The position numbers and the translations under genes were made by a program. The notes under the pieces were generated by a model. That model was not told where the DNA came from, did no database searches, and saw nothing but the letters and a program-made list of their open reading frames with translations. This document shows positions 44,166-54,038 of a stretch of 64,000 bases of DNA, one piece after another. The stretch is taken from contig JANOAR010000270.1 in the NCBI GenBank assembly GCA_031411235.1, forward strand, positions 1 through 64,000. The letters are read 5' to 3'. Origin of the DNA: JANOAR01 sp031411235 (GTDB lineage Bacteria > Verrucomicrobiota > Verrucomicrobiia > Verrucomicrobiales > Verrucomicrobiaceae). Within the stretch, counting starts at the first letter, position 1; every line of letters starts with the position of its first letter.

Positions 44166-45035
44166 TCACTCGCCCACCACGATTTTCGCCAGTTCAGCCG
44201 CCTTAGCCGCGAGCGGCTTCACCTCATCCAAGGTCAATTCCTTGCCCTCGGGCACATCGACGAGGGGCATCAGATCCTGCAAGCCCTGGCGCAGCTTTAT
44301 CACCAGCGGCTGCTCCTGCGCACTGGGGTGCAGGCTTTCGAGACTCATCAAATAATACTCCGCGATGTCCCGGCGAGCGAGGTTGCGGGTCTTCTCGGCA
44401 TCGTAGTTCAGCAAGGCCGTTTTGGTGGAAATCTCAAAGGCACGCAGCCATCCCCCCAGGCTCACGAGGTGAGCAATATCCACATCACGCAGTTGCAGCA
44501 TCTCGGCCTCCACATCGAACTGGGTCTTCGTCAGTTCTTCTCGCAGCACCTTCCAGTCACCCTTGATGCTATGCTCCAGCAGACTCTGGCTATGGCGATT
44601 CATTCGTGTGCCCGCGCCCAGCACCTTGGCGTGTTTGAGCAGCGCCCGCCCCACGGGCTCCATGTGTTCGATTTTCTCGCACTGCACGATGAGGAAACCA
44701 TCAGCGATCAGCGCCCCCAAGCCCAGCGACACCGCGATACGATCATTCGGCGTCTTGTCCGAAATAGGGCGTTGCAGCTTCTCATAGGGCAACGTGCCCA
44801 AGGTGCCAAGCAGCTCGAAGATGCGCTCAATGGAAGGCGTGGTGAACTGGTTCACACCGAACTCTTCGCGCAAGTGCTCGTCGCCCAGCAAGTCGTCCGG
44901 GATAATGGCCTTGCGCACCTCTTTGGCCTTCTCCTTCTCTGCCTTCTGGGCAAAAGCGGGCGGGCAAGCAACAAGGATGAGTGCCGCTACAACAAGCAGC
45001 CGACGGAGAGCAGAGGCAAAAGGAAAGGCGTTCAC
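44166..45035 (-). CDS. Conserved-looking exported helical protein
   Basis: 289 residues with a signal peptide (LRRLLVVAALILVACPPAFAQ). The mature protein is mostly helical and charged: KAEKEKAKEVRKAIIPDDLLG, then ERIFELLGTLGTLPYEKLQ, SLGLGALIADGFLIVQCEKIEHMEPVGRALLKHAKVLGAG, and a C-terminal helical bundle. No known domain is recognised. It converges on the sigma-factor gene with 17 nt between stops and is divergent from the giant SGNH-adhesin gene across about 315 nt. A periplasmic regulator of the sigma factor is conceivable but not shown. Confidence 0.6.
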   Translation of the reverse strand: MNAFPFASALRRLLVVAALILVACPPAFAQKAEKEKAKEVRKAIIPDDLLGDEHLREEFGVNQFTTPSIERIFELLGTLGTLPYEKLQRPISDKTPNDRIAVSLGLGALIADGFLIVQCEKIEHMEPVGRALLKHAKVLGAGTRMNRHSQSLLEHSIKGDWKVLREELTKTQFDVEAEMLQLRDVDIAHLVSLGGWLRAFEISTKTALLNYDAEKTRNLARRDIAEYYLMSLESLHPSAQEQPLVIKLRQGLQDLMPLVDVPEGKELTLDEVKPLAAKAAELAKIVVGE

Positions 45036-45350
45036 GATAAGGCAAAGCTACGGGCATCGCGGGTGAATTTCCAGCGAGCATCTCATGTACCTTTGTCCGC
45101 TGCAATTGAAAGCCAGAAGTCTAGGCCCCTGCAAAAGCTGAACGAAGCCGCAAGGCTGTTTGCCACGAGAGACAAGGCGGGAAGTGGAGGGAATTTGAAA
45201 ATATTGTTCCTGACCTGTAACTGGCGGCGGGAAACCCTGTAAAGCGGGTCGTAACGAGAATTACCACGCCGCGGGAGCCGCTCGTCTTGGAAAAAGCGAA
45301 TGACTGACAGCATTTCCGAGTTATGGCCCAAATCAGATTTTTTATATCAT
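45036..45350. other. Divergent intergenic region, no gene
   Basis: Holds the 5' regions of the 44166-45035 gene (minus) and the giant SGNH-adhesin gene (plus). The last 20 nt before 45351 are AT-rich. An in-frame ATG at 45300 with GGAAAAAG upstream could start the plus-strand gene 17 residues earlier. I see no convincing -35/-10 pair, RNA gene or operator. Confidence 0.5.
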
Positions 45351-48300
45351 ATGAATGCCTCAGCCTATACTCGATGCCGATTTGCGCTGCTCTTGACTTG
45401 GTGGATACTTCTGCATGGCGTGGCTAGTGCGGCCCCGCTACTGACGTTTGGCGATAGCTTGACGGATACCGGGAGAGTCGCAGCGCCTGCCTCGTATTTT
45501 AGCAATCGCTGGAGTAATGGGAAAGTATGGGCGGAGTACCTGCCTGCCAGCTTTGGCACCCTCTCTGGCAACAATTACGCGGAAGCGGGGAGTACAACGG
45601 GTGCCGCCGCCTTTCCAAAGGGATTGATGCAACAGATCGCCAGTGCGGCTGGCGCAAACCCTAGCTGGAGCAGTGCGACGTGCATGGTGTGGAGCGGTGG
45701 TAACGACGTTCGCCAAGGTGATATGAACTCCACCTCGTGGATTGCACCGGCTGCCGACCGTGTGGTGACGGCCGTCGCGGAGCTTCGCCGCCTGGGCTGC
45801 AAGAAAATTTATGTCCTGAATCTGCCGGACATTGGCAAGACGCCAGAGTTTAACACGAATGCTGGAGCTACTGCCATCAAGACGGCCCATAGCCAGGCAT
45901 TCAACGCGGCACTTCATGCGGGCTTGATTACCCTGCTCGCGAATGCTTCTGGGCTGGTGCTTTGCGAAGTGGACGTGTTTGCCAAAATGAACGCGGTGAT
46001 AGAAAGGAAGAAGCAGGGCTTGCCCGCCGATCCTCCCAGCCATGCTTTCTCCAATGTGGAGAATATCGCTCAGCCGCTTTCGGGAAGCGTGACTTTCCCA
46101 GGGCCTAAAGCCGATTACCTGTTTTGGGATTTCACCCATCCAACGACAAAGGCACATAGCCTCATCGCCGAATGGGTAAAGGCGCAGTCGCCCATGGTCG
46201 TCGCCCCGGACATAGCAGTCTTCAGTGGCTCCAGCTCCAGTCCCTTGGCAGACAACGGAGCTGACATCGTGATGCCTGTCACTACCATCGGCGAAACCAG
46301 CGTTACCCAGACCTTTACCATCCAAAACGCTGGATCAGCCAACCTCTCTGCTATCGCTGTTTCCATCGACACTTCGACGGGACACCCTGATGACTTTGTG
46401 TTGAACACAAGCACCCTAGCCACCACGCGAGCCCCTGGAGAAAAGACGACTTTCACCCTGGCTTTTAAACCCACTGCCGCTGGTACTCGCAGGGCTGTCC
46501 TCAAGATCGCCAGCAACGATGCGAGCAAGAATCCCTTCGAGATCAATGTCAAAGGAGACGCCCCGTCGCTGCCAGAGATAACGGTTAGCGTAGCCCCCAG
46601 CGAGGTGAAAGAAGATAGCGCAGGGCAAATGGTGTTCACCTTCACTCGCACCGGCTCCACGGCGAGCCGGATTACCGCGCACTTTACCCTCTCGGGAACG
46701 GCGGGTTTTATCTCCGGGGATTACTCACCTGTACCTGCATGGGCGACTTATTCGACTCCCAGCCAGGGTTCTCTTTTTATCAACCCCGGCAGCAGCACCG
46801 CCAAGGTATATGTGACGCCGTTCGCGGATGTCAGCCACGAGCCGGATGAAACCATTATCGTCACACTCGATGCGAACGCAGTCTATACGGTGGGTGCGGC
46901 GGATACGGCAATGGCGACGATCCTCAATGATGAGGTAGCCTCGGCCAACGCTAACTTGTCAAACCTCACTTGCAGCGCCTCCGGCAGTGCCTTGACTTTG
47001 AGTCCCGTGTTTGCAGCGACGACGGTGGGTTACTCACTGCCAACCTTGGTTAACTCAACCAGCCTTATCACCATCATGGCGACGAGAGCCCAGGCCAATG
47101 CAATACCCACCTATCGGCTACGCGTGGCGGATACCGATCCCTTCTTGCCGATGGCGGCGGTGGGTGTGTTCAACGTGCCAGTGAGCGTGGGAGATAATGT
47201 CATTGAGGTGAAGGTGACGGCTCAGAATGGCTCGTCGAAGATTTATACCATCAATGTGGCTCGCTCGGCCCCGCTTGTGCCGAATCTCACCTTCGACAAG
47301 CCCAGCGGATGGTCGGATAAGATCATCGTCTCCAGCGCGACAGGCACCCGTATGGATGCCTCGCCGATACCCGCGAATACGCCGTTGTATGTGGACTTCG
47401 CCCCGCAAAACAATGGCACCGCGACCGTTGCTGGAGGTTGGCACGCCAAGATATATGTCGATAACGAGGAGAGGTGGGACGAGACGATGGCATCCAGTCT
47501 GCCCGCTGGCTTTGTTAATCTCAATATCAACGACCGCTCCATCGGGCAGATCACCACGGCGGGCTCACACGTCATCAAAGTCGTGCTCGATACGGGCAAC
47601 AACGTCACAGAGGCGGATGAGTCGATCGCCGACAATGTGTTCGAGAAGACCATCAATGTCGTGCTGACACCGCAGACGACGGCCCAATCGAGCGCGTTCG
47701 TGGGCGATCTGATCATCGCTCCAACGGCGGGGCAGACTCATGTTCATAACAACAACGGTTGGGACATCACCGCGGGCAGCAGTCAGATCGGGCAATTCGG
47801 CACAGGCGTCATGAACCAGACGGCGGGGCTGCACCGCACGGGGAATCTTTTGATCACGATGAACTCCGGTGCCTCGGGGACATACAATCATACCTCGGGC
47901 GCAGTCGTAGTGAATAGCGGCGGCACCTCCTACATCGGCGTGGCCGATGGGGCCACGGGCACCTATGATCAGTCAAGCGGCACGCATACGACACCGCAGA
48001 TGTGGGTCGGTGTGGGCACCAGTGCTATAGGACTCTATCGCCAACGTGGCGGCGTGCTGAATGTGGCGGGCGGGCTATCTGTGGGGCGCGGTGGCGAGGG
48101 CACCTTCGAGCAAATTTCTGGGTCTGCGTATGTTGCGCCGCTGACGGTGGGTGATCTCATATCGGCGAGGGGCAGCTATATCATGGCGGACGGGTACCTT
48201 GAAACGAGCAACTCTATCGTTGGTCATTTGGGACACGGTACCTTTTCCCAAACGGGAGGCTATCATTCCGTGACGGGGGCGCTGTGGGTAGCGGATCAAG

Positions 48301-51300
48301 CAGGTGGCAAAGGCGACTATGTTATGAGCGGCAGCGATTCATCATTGAGAACCGGGAATACGGTGGTTGGGCTCAATGGCGCTGGCACTTTCATGCAGAA
48401 TGACGGTGCTTGTTCCGCGACGAATGCCTATGTGGGGTTTAATCCTGGCGTCACTGGCGTGTACACCCTCCAGTCGGGATATCTCCAAGTGAGCAACTCA
48501 TTGGTCATCGGTCATGATGGCCTCGGCACGTTTAAGCAATCGGGGGGCTATGTGCAGACTCCTAACAACTCGCCTATTGTCGGGCACAATGCGGGCTCAG
48601 TGGGTCTTTATGAGATGACGGGTGGGACTCTCAACACGCCGACAGCTCCGCTCTATGTGGGGTTGAATGGGCAGGGCACCTTCATTCAGACAGGCGGCTC
48701 TGTGACGGCGGATCATCTGCGCGTGGGCTGGAATGCCTCGGGGCATTACGAGCTACGCGCAGGCGCTTCGTTGCGGGTGGAGAGCAGCGTGGAACCTGAG
48801 TATATCGGTTACAATGGCTCGGGTACCTTCATTCAATCCGGGGGCAGCAATGATATAATGAACCAGGATCTGGTGCTCGGTTACAATCCTGGCTCCAGCG
48901 GCAGCTACACCATCAGCGGGGGTTCCTTATGGGGGCGTAATCTCATCCTTGGAAAGCAAGGCACGGGCGGACTACATGTGCAGGGAGGGACGTTAGGTTT
49001 TATGAACCTCTCCACGGGTGCGGGAGTCGGAACAGTAAATTTCGAGCAAGGCAGCATCTACACGGCTGGCACCTCGCTGAACCTTGGGGCGGCTGGCTTG
49101 GTCGTCGGCGATGGCAGTCACCTTGCCCAGCTTTTCTTCAACACAGGCACACACGCCATCACCAATGGCGTGCATGTGAGCACTGGCAGTGAATTATACT
49201 TGCTGAGCAATGCCTCGGCTGCGGGCACGGCGGTATCTCTGGAAGGCGGCACGCTTTACGGCGGTGGGGCCATCGGCAAACTCCAGACAACGGCAGGCTC
49301 TGCGGTTCGGTTGATGAGCGGGTATGCGGCGGCGTTCGAGACACTGGCCACTGGCCATGCAACGCTGGACTCATCCTCAAGCCTCCATGTGCGAGTCGCG
49401 ACCACGGGTAGCGATCAAATCCAGACAACGGGCAGTGTCACCCTGAATGAGGCGGGCTTGGTCATCACCGTGGAAAATGCTTTATCCGTGGGCCAGCAGA
49501 TCGTGCTCTGGAGCAACGACGGCGCAGACCCCATTGGCGGGACTTTTTCCAGTCTGCCTGAAGGGGCACTGGTGAGTCTGGTCAAATATGGTTCGCCAGT
49601 CGCCACCTACTTGGCTCAGATATCCTATGTCGGTGGCACTGATGGCAATGACGTGGTGTTGCGGGTCGTCGATGGGCAGAGTTCATTGCTTACAGGTCTT
49701 GCAGCCTCGACGGGCGGCACTGCGATAACCTATGCACCCAGCTTCGTGGGCACTCACGGCACTTACGCGACAACCGTCCCGATCACCACGGAAAGCCTCA
49801 CACTGCGCCCCACTGCGGCAGAGCGGGCAGCAACAATTGAGATCAACGGCGTGGTGGTGAAGTCGGGACAAAACAGTGCTGACATCCGGCTTAACTACGG
49901 GGAGAACAGCATTGCCGTGATTGTCACTTCGCCCGACGGCAGCTACCGGAGTAGCTATGAATTGATTGTCCAGCGCAGTGCACCGCGTTTGGTAGTGCTG
50001 GATTCCAATGGCAACACATTGAACAGCGGCTTGCCACGTTTCATTCTGCCCGACACCCCCGTTGGCGCTGAGGGAGAATACACCTTCATCATCAGAAATG
50101 ATGGGGACATGCCACTCTCTGGAATTGATGTGAGCGGCATGGCTTTTTCACTGACGAGCATTTTCTGGCTGGAGACCAGCAGTACCGCCAGCAGCCTCCA
50201 GCCGGGGCAAACGACCAGCTTCAAGCTACGCTGGAATCCCAACAATGATGGGCCAAGTGTGGCGAGTGTACGAATCTTCAGTAACGATCCATCAAGCTCC
50301 TATTTCAGTCTCGCAGTGACGGTAAATGGGGGCCGCAGTGTGTTGTTTGCTTCAGCAGCGTCATCCCAACTGGAAAACGCTGTGGCGATCACTGTGCCCA
50401 TCCGCCTTTCTTCTCCGTGTGAATATGCCTTTTCGGTGCCCATCAGCTATGAAGGCACCGCCACGTATGGAAAGGACTACAGCGCCAGCACCACGATGTT
50501 GCGTTTTGCAGCAGGGACAACCACCGCAAATCTGATCGTCACCCTAAAGGAAGATGCGCTAATTGAGGGAGCGGAGACTGTGATCATTAACCTTGGCACA
50601 CCGAATATCTCACTTGTCGCTCTGGGGTCGCCCCCACAGTTCTCTCTTACCATCCTCGAAGATGATGTGGTGCCTGTGATAGACCCTATGCCCGCGAGCA
50701 AGATCGTTGCCGTCGGCAATGCGGTGAGTCTCTCCTCCGGGGCGACGGGCAGCGCTCCAGTGACGCTCCAGTGGAAGAAAAACGGCACCGCAGTCCCCAA
50801 CGCCACAGGCAACACCCTCAGCCTACTGACCACAGCGCTCGCTGATGGCGGTGCCTATACCATGACGGCCACCAACACTCGTGGCGCAGTGACAAGCACA
50901 GCGGCCCAACTTGCCGTGGTGGATGCAGCTCCAAGCATCGTACGCGCCAATCCTGGCAGCAGTGCGGTGATGACAGTCAACGCCACTGGCAACTCTTTGA
51001 GCTACCGCTGGAAGAAGGAAAGCACGGACTTGACCAACTCCACCCGCAGCACGGGCGTAACCACCAAGACGCTGACGGTGAAGAACCTTACCCAGGCGGA
51101 TGTCGGCAACTACAGTTGCGTCGTAACTGGCCCAGGCGGCTCCATTGAAACGGGTGCCCGCGAGCTGCAAGTGCCCACAACGCTGCCCGTGCCGCTGGCC
51201 CTGGATTTCCCCGACGTGGTGCTGGGAAATGCCTATTCCTACCAGATCCCGTTCGATACGGCGGCTGCCAGTGCGCCAACGGCCTTCACCTGCACAGGAT

Positions 51301-52595
51301 TGCCCGCTGGCTTGAAGCTTGATGGGAAGTCAGGCCTCGTCACGGGCAAGCCCACCGTCCCGGGCACCTTCATCATCAAAGTGTCGCTCTCCAATTCCGG
51401 TGGCACTGTCGCAACCCCACCCGACACCATGCAAGTGCTGCCCTTCCCCGCAGGCTGCTTTGGCACCTATGTCGGCCTGCTGGGCCGACATGCCGCGATC
51501 AATGGCAGCCTCGGCGGGCGCATCGACATCACTACCACCGTGATAGGCGGCTACACCGGCACGCTGAAACTTGGTGCAAACAGCTACGCTCTCGCTGGAA
51601 CCCTCACCACAGACAAAACGCCCAATGCTCATCCTTTGGCGCAAATCATCATCTCCCGAACGGGTGCCAGCACCATCACTCTTGCGCTCGACTTCGAGCC
51701 CGATACTAATGACCTGCGCGGCAGCGTGAGCATCGCTGGCGATGCCAACCCCGCCTTGCTTGCAGGCTGGCGCATTGTATGGCGCACGACCACCCCGAAG
51801 AACCTTGTGGCAGATCAGCTCGGCACTCACAGCTTTAAGCTTGAGCCACAGACACCGGGAGTGGCAAGCGAACCCCAAGGCTACGGCTACGGCACCATCG
51901 TCACCACCACAGCGGGTGTCACCACCGTCAGCGGACGCACTGCCGATGGTGGCACGATCCTCGCCACTGGCCTGCTTGGGCCGGATGGCGAAGTGATGGT
52001 GTATCAACTGCTCAATACCAATCTCGGCTCGCTCATTGGCAGTGTCGGCATCACCAGCAATGCCAATCACAGCCTGACGGGCACTCTGGATTGGCTGAAG
52101 ACCCCGGCGGCCGGTACAACACACGACTACAAGGCAGGCTTTGGCCCCCTCGTGCTCAACATGGCGGGCGGTAAATACAGCTACACTGCCCCTGTGCTGG
52201 GCTTGCCCGTCACCAATGCCAGCATCAATAACGCTCGGCTTAGTTTCTCAGAGGGAGGCATTGGCCTCTCTGCCACGCAGCCCAATCTAAACTTCCGCAT
52301 CAGCAGCACGAACACTATCATCCTGCCCGTCGCTGGTAGTATCGCCAACCCTGGCAAAGTATCGTTCACTCTCGTTCCAACCACGGGCAGTTTCAGTGGC
52401 AAATTCACGCTCACCGACCTGCTGGGCATCACGCGAGTCGTGAACTACCAGGGCTGGCTCGTGCCCACTGAGGGCAAGGGTTACGGCTGGTTCATGCTGC
52501 CTCAGCTCGCCGATCCTACCGCGACTCCGCCCACTTCTGCGTCCACATCCGCCATCTTGTCGGGCCGTGTGGTGCTGGATGCTGCGCTGCCCTGA
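45351..52595 (+). CDS. Giant surface protein with SGNH esterase head and shared C-terminal module
   Basis: 2,414 residues from the ATG at 45351 (signal core RFALLLTWWILLHGVASA); a start at 45300 adds 17 residues. The head (about 25-290) is a GDSL/SGNH hydrolase with all blocks: FGDSLTDTG, NNYAEAGSTTG, WSGGNDV and DFTHPTTKAH. Then come choice-of-anchor-D, Calx-beta, cadherin-like b4 and CARDB-like domains; about 11 dyad repeats GTFxQxGG...VGxN (nt about 47700-49150), as in T5SS/PEP-CTERM-associated repeats; a second b4, anchor-D and Calx-beta set; two Ig domains; He_PIG; and the shared C-terminal module (nt 51453-52592). A surface esterase is inferred. No autotransporter barrel or sortase/PEP-CTERM signal is visible. 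Confidence 0.8.
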   Translation: MNASAYTRCRFALLLTWWILLHGVASAAPLLTFGDSLTDTGRVAAPASYFSNRWSNGKVWAEYLPASFGTLSGNNYAEAGSTTGAAAFPKGLMQQIASAAGANPSWSSATCMVWSGGNDVRQGDMNSTSWIAPAADRVVTAVAELRRLGCKKIYVLNLPDIGKTPEFNTNAGATAIKTAHSQAFNAALHAGLITLLANASGLVLCEVDVFAKMNAVIERKKQGLPADPPSHAFSNVENIAQPLSGSVTFPGPKADYLFWDFTHPTTKAHSLIAEWVKAQSPMVVAPDIAVFSGSSSSPLADNGADIVMPVTTIGETSVTQTFTIQNAGSANLSAIAVSIDTSTGHPDDFVLNTSTLATTRAPGEKTTFTLAFKPTAAGTRRAVLKIASNDASKNPFEINVKGDAPSLPEITVSVAPSEVKEDSAGQMVFTFTRTGSTASRITAHFTLSGTAGFISGDYSPVPAWATYSTPSQGSLFINPGSSTAKVYVTPFADVSHEPDETIIVTLDANAVYTVGAADTAMATILNDEVASANANLSNLTCSASGSALTLSPVFAATTVGYSLPTLVNSTSLITIMATRAQANAIPTYRLRVADTDPFLPMAAVGVFNVPVSVGDNVIEVKVTAQNGSSKIYTINVARSAPLVPNLTFDKPSGWSDKIIVSSATGTRMDASPIPANTPLYVDFAPQNNGTATVAGGWHAKIYVDNEERWDETMASSLPAGFVNLNINDRSIGQITTAGSHVIKVVLDTGNNVTEADESIADNVFEKTINVVLTPQTTAQSSAFVGDLIIAPTAGQTHVHNNNGWDITAGSSQIGQFGTGVMNQTAGLHRTGNLLITMNSGASGTYNHTSGAVVVNSGGTSYIGVADGATGTYDQSSGTHTTPQMWVGVGTSAIGLYRQRGGVLNVAGGLSVGRGGEGTFEQISGSAYVAPLTVGDLISARGSYIMADGYLETSNSIVGHLGHGTFSQTGGYHSVTGALWVADQAGGKGDYVMSGSDSSLRTGNTVVGLNGAGTFMQNDGACSATNAYVGFNPGVTGVYTLQSGYLQVSNSLVIGHDGLGTFKQSGGYVQTPNNSPIVGHNAGSVGLYEMTGGTLNTPTAPLYVGLNGQGTFIQTGGSVTADHLRVGWNASGHYELRAGASLRVESSVEPEYIGYNGSGTFIQSGGSNDIMNQDLVLGYNPGSSGSYTISGGSLWGRNLILGKQGTGGLHVQGGTLGFMNLSTGAGVGTVNFEQGSIYTAGTSLNLGAAGLVVGDGSHLAQLFFNTGTHAITNGVHVSTGSELYLLSNASAAGTAVSLEGGTLYGGGAIGKLQTTAGSAVRLMSGYAAAFETLATGHATLDSSSSLHVRVATTGSDQIQTTGSVTLNEAGLVITVENALSVGQQIVLWSNDGADPIGGTFSSLPEGALVSLVKYGSPVATYLAQISYVGGTDGNDVVLRVVDGQSSLLTGLAASTGGTAITYAPSFVGTHGTYATTVPITTESLTLRPTAAERAATIEINGVVVKSGQNSADIRLNYGENSIAVIVTSPDGSYRSSYELIVQRSAPRLVVLDSNGNTLNSGLPRFILPDTPVGAEGEYTFIIRNDGDMPLSGIDVSGMAFSLTSIFWLETSSTASSLQPGQTTSFKLRWNPNNDGPSVASVRIFSNDPSSSYFSLAVTVNGGRSVLFASAASSQLENAVAITVPIRLSSPCEYAFSVPISYEGTATYGKDYSASTTMLRFAAGTTTANLIVTLKEDALIEGAETVIINLGTPNISLVALGSPPQFSLTILEDDVVPVIDPMPASKIVAVGNAVSLSSGATGSAPVTLQWKKNGTAVPNATGNTLSLLTTALADGGAYTMTATNTRGAVTSTAAQLAVVDAAPSIVRANPGSSAVMTVNATGNSLSYRWKKESTDLTNSTRSTGVTTKTLTVKNLTQADVGNYSCVVTGPGGSIETGARELQVPTTLPVPLALDFPDVVLGNAYSYQIPFDTAAASAPTAFTCTGLPAGLKLDGKSGLVTGKPTVPGTFIIKVSLSNSGGTVATPPDTMQVLPFPAGCFGTYVGLLGRHAAINGSLGGRIDITTTVIGGYTGTLKLGANSYALAGTLTTDKTPNAHPLAQIIISRTGASTITLALDFEPDTNDLRGSVSIAGDANPALLAGWRIVWRTTTPKNLVADQLGTHSFKLEPQTPGVASEPQGYGYGTIVTTTAGVTTVSGRTADGGTILATGLLGPDGEVMVYQLLNTNLGSLIGSVGITSNANHSLTGTLDWLKTPAAGTTHDYKAGFGPLVLNMAGGKYSYTAPVLGLPVTNASINNARLSFSEGGIGLSATQPNLNFRISSTNTIILPVAGSIANPGKVSFTLVPTTGSFSGKFTLTDLLGITRVVNYQGWLVPTEGKGYGWFMLPQLADPTATPPTSASTSAILSGRVVLDAALP

Positions 52596-52733
52596 CGGCA
52601 GGGTTGATTGCCTTGATTGCAATCTTTGCAGAACTCGCAGATTCAGAACCATCAATCTGTGGAACTGCGCGAGCTACTGAGCCTCACCTTCCTGCTTCCC
52701 CTGGGCGGCACTTTCGCCCACACTCGCGGCCTT

Positions 52734-54038
52734 ATGAATAAGCCAACGAAGGGCATCTCCCTGCCAGCCGCCACCTGCATGGTCATCGCCAACATGATCG
52801 GCGTGGCCGTCTTCACCAGCGTCGGATTCCAAGTCGCCTCGGTGCCTTCAGCTTGGCCGATCCTCGCGCTGTGGGGCATCGGCGGCGTGCTCTCCCTCTG
52901 CGGTGCCTTTTGTTATGCCGAGCTGGTGGCCATGATGCCGCGCTCGGGCGGCGAGTATCATCTGCTGCGCGAGGCCTACCATCCGGTGGTCGGTTTCCTC
53001 TCCGGCTGGGTGTCGCTCACGGCGGGCTTTGCCGCGCCCATCGCGCTGGCGGCGATGGCGTTTGGTCGTTATGCCAAGGTGTTTGGTTCGCCCTTCGACG
53101 AGGCCGACATGGCCACTGCACTGGTCGCCGTGATCGCGCTCGTTAGCCTTGGCAGCGTGCCGTGGTTGGGCCGGTTTTTAACGGTCTTCACCGTGGTGAA
53201 GGTGGTGCTCATCGTCGCTTTCATCGTCGGTGCGGTGGCCTTTGGCGGTGGCACGCACAATGCCTTCACCTTCAAACCAGGCGATGGCGCACTGTTCTGG
53301 AAGCCCGAATACGCGGTGTCGCTGGTCTATGTGATGTATGCCTATGAGGGCTGGAACGGCGCGGCCTACGTCGCTGGCGAGGTGGAGAATCCGCAGCGCA
53401 ATCTACCGCGCGCGCTGCTCTACGGCACTCTCATCGTCACGGTGCTCTACATCGTGGTGAACGCCGTCTTCCTCTGGCGCACACCGTGGGGTGCGATGCT
53501 GCTGAAGCCCGAGGCGGCGCTCATTTCGGCCACGGAAATCTTCGGTAGCACGGGCGGTCGCAGCATGGGGTTACTCATTGCCCTGGGCCTTATTTCAACC
53601 ATGGCCGGTATGGTCTGGGCAGGCTCGCGGGTGAATCAACGCATGGGAGAGGACGTGCCGCTGCTGCGCTGGCTGTCGCTGCGCAATGCCGCCGGGGCAC
53701 CCTACGTCGCCGTGCTGTTGCAGGCGGCGCTGAGCATCGCCTTCATCCACACGGGCACCTTTGACCAAGTGCTCAAATACGTGGAGTGCCTGCTGCTCAT
53801 GTCCTCCTGCCTCGCGGTGCTGGGCGTCATCTGGCTGCGCATCACGCGGCCCGACGCACCGCGTCCTTTCCGTGTGCCGCTGTATCCGCTGACGCCACTG
53901 CTCTTCGCCGCCATGACGATTTACATGGTCGTGTATCTCGGCCAGCAGCATGTCTCCGAGTTCCTCTGGGGCCTCGCGACACTGGGCGTGGGGCTGGTGA
54001 TTTATGGCCTCGGGGCATTGCAGCTGCGGACTCGCTGA
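52734..54038 (+). CDS. APC-family amino-acid permease
   Basis: 434 residues from the ATG at 52734; the earlier in-frame start at 52617 would add a non-homologous leader. Twelve transmembrane helices are predicted. ISLPAATCMVIANMIGVAVFTSVGFQ is the first helix with the substrate-binding GxG-type break, CGAFCYAELVAMMPRSGGEYHLLREAYHP is the APC signature loop, and YAYEGWNGAAYVAGEVENPQRNLPRALLYG is helix 6-7. The family is proton-coupled amino-acid transport at the inner membrane. The substrate is unassigned, and no biosynthetic or catabolic gene is adjacent. Confidence 0.88.
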   Translation: MNKPTKGISLPAATCMVIANMIGVAVFTSVGFQVASVPSAWPILALWGIGGVLSLCGAFCYAELVAMMPRSGGEYHLLREAYHPVVGFLSGWVSLTAGFAAPIALAAMAFGRYAKVFGSPFDEADMATALVAVIALVSLGSVPWLGRFLTVFTVVKVVLIVAFIVGAVAFGGGTHNAFTFKPGDGALFWKPEYAVSLVYVMYAYEGWNGAAYVAGEVENPQRNLPRALLYGTLIVTVLYIVVNAVFLWRTPWGAMLLKPEAALISATEIFGSTGGRSMGLLIALGLISTMAGMVWAGSRVNQRMGEDVPLLRWLSLRNAAGAPYVAVLLQAALSIAFIHTGTFDQVLKYVECLLLMSSCLAVLGVIWLRITRPDAPRPFRVPLYPLTPLLFAAMTIYMVVYLGQQHVSEFLWGLATLGVGLVIYGLGALQLRTR

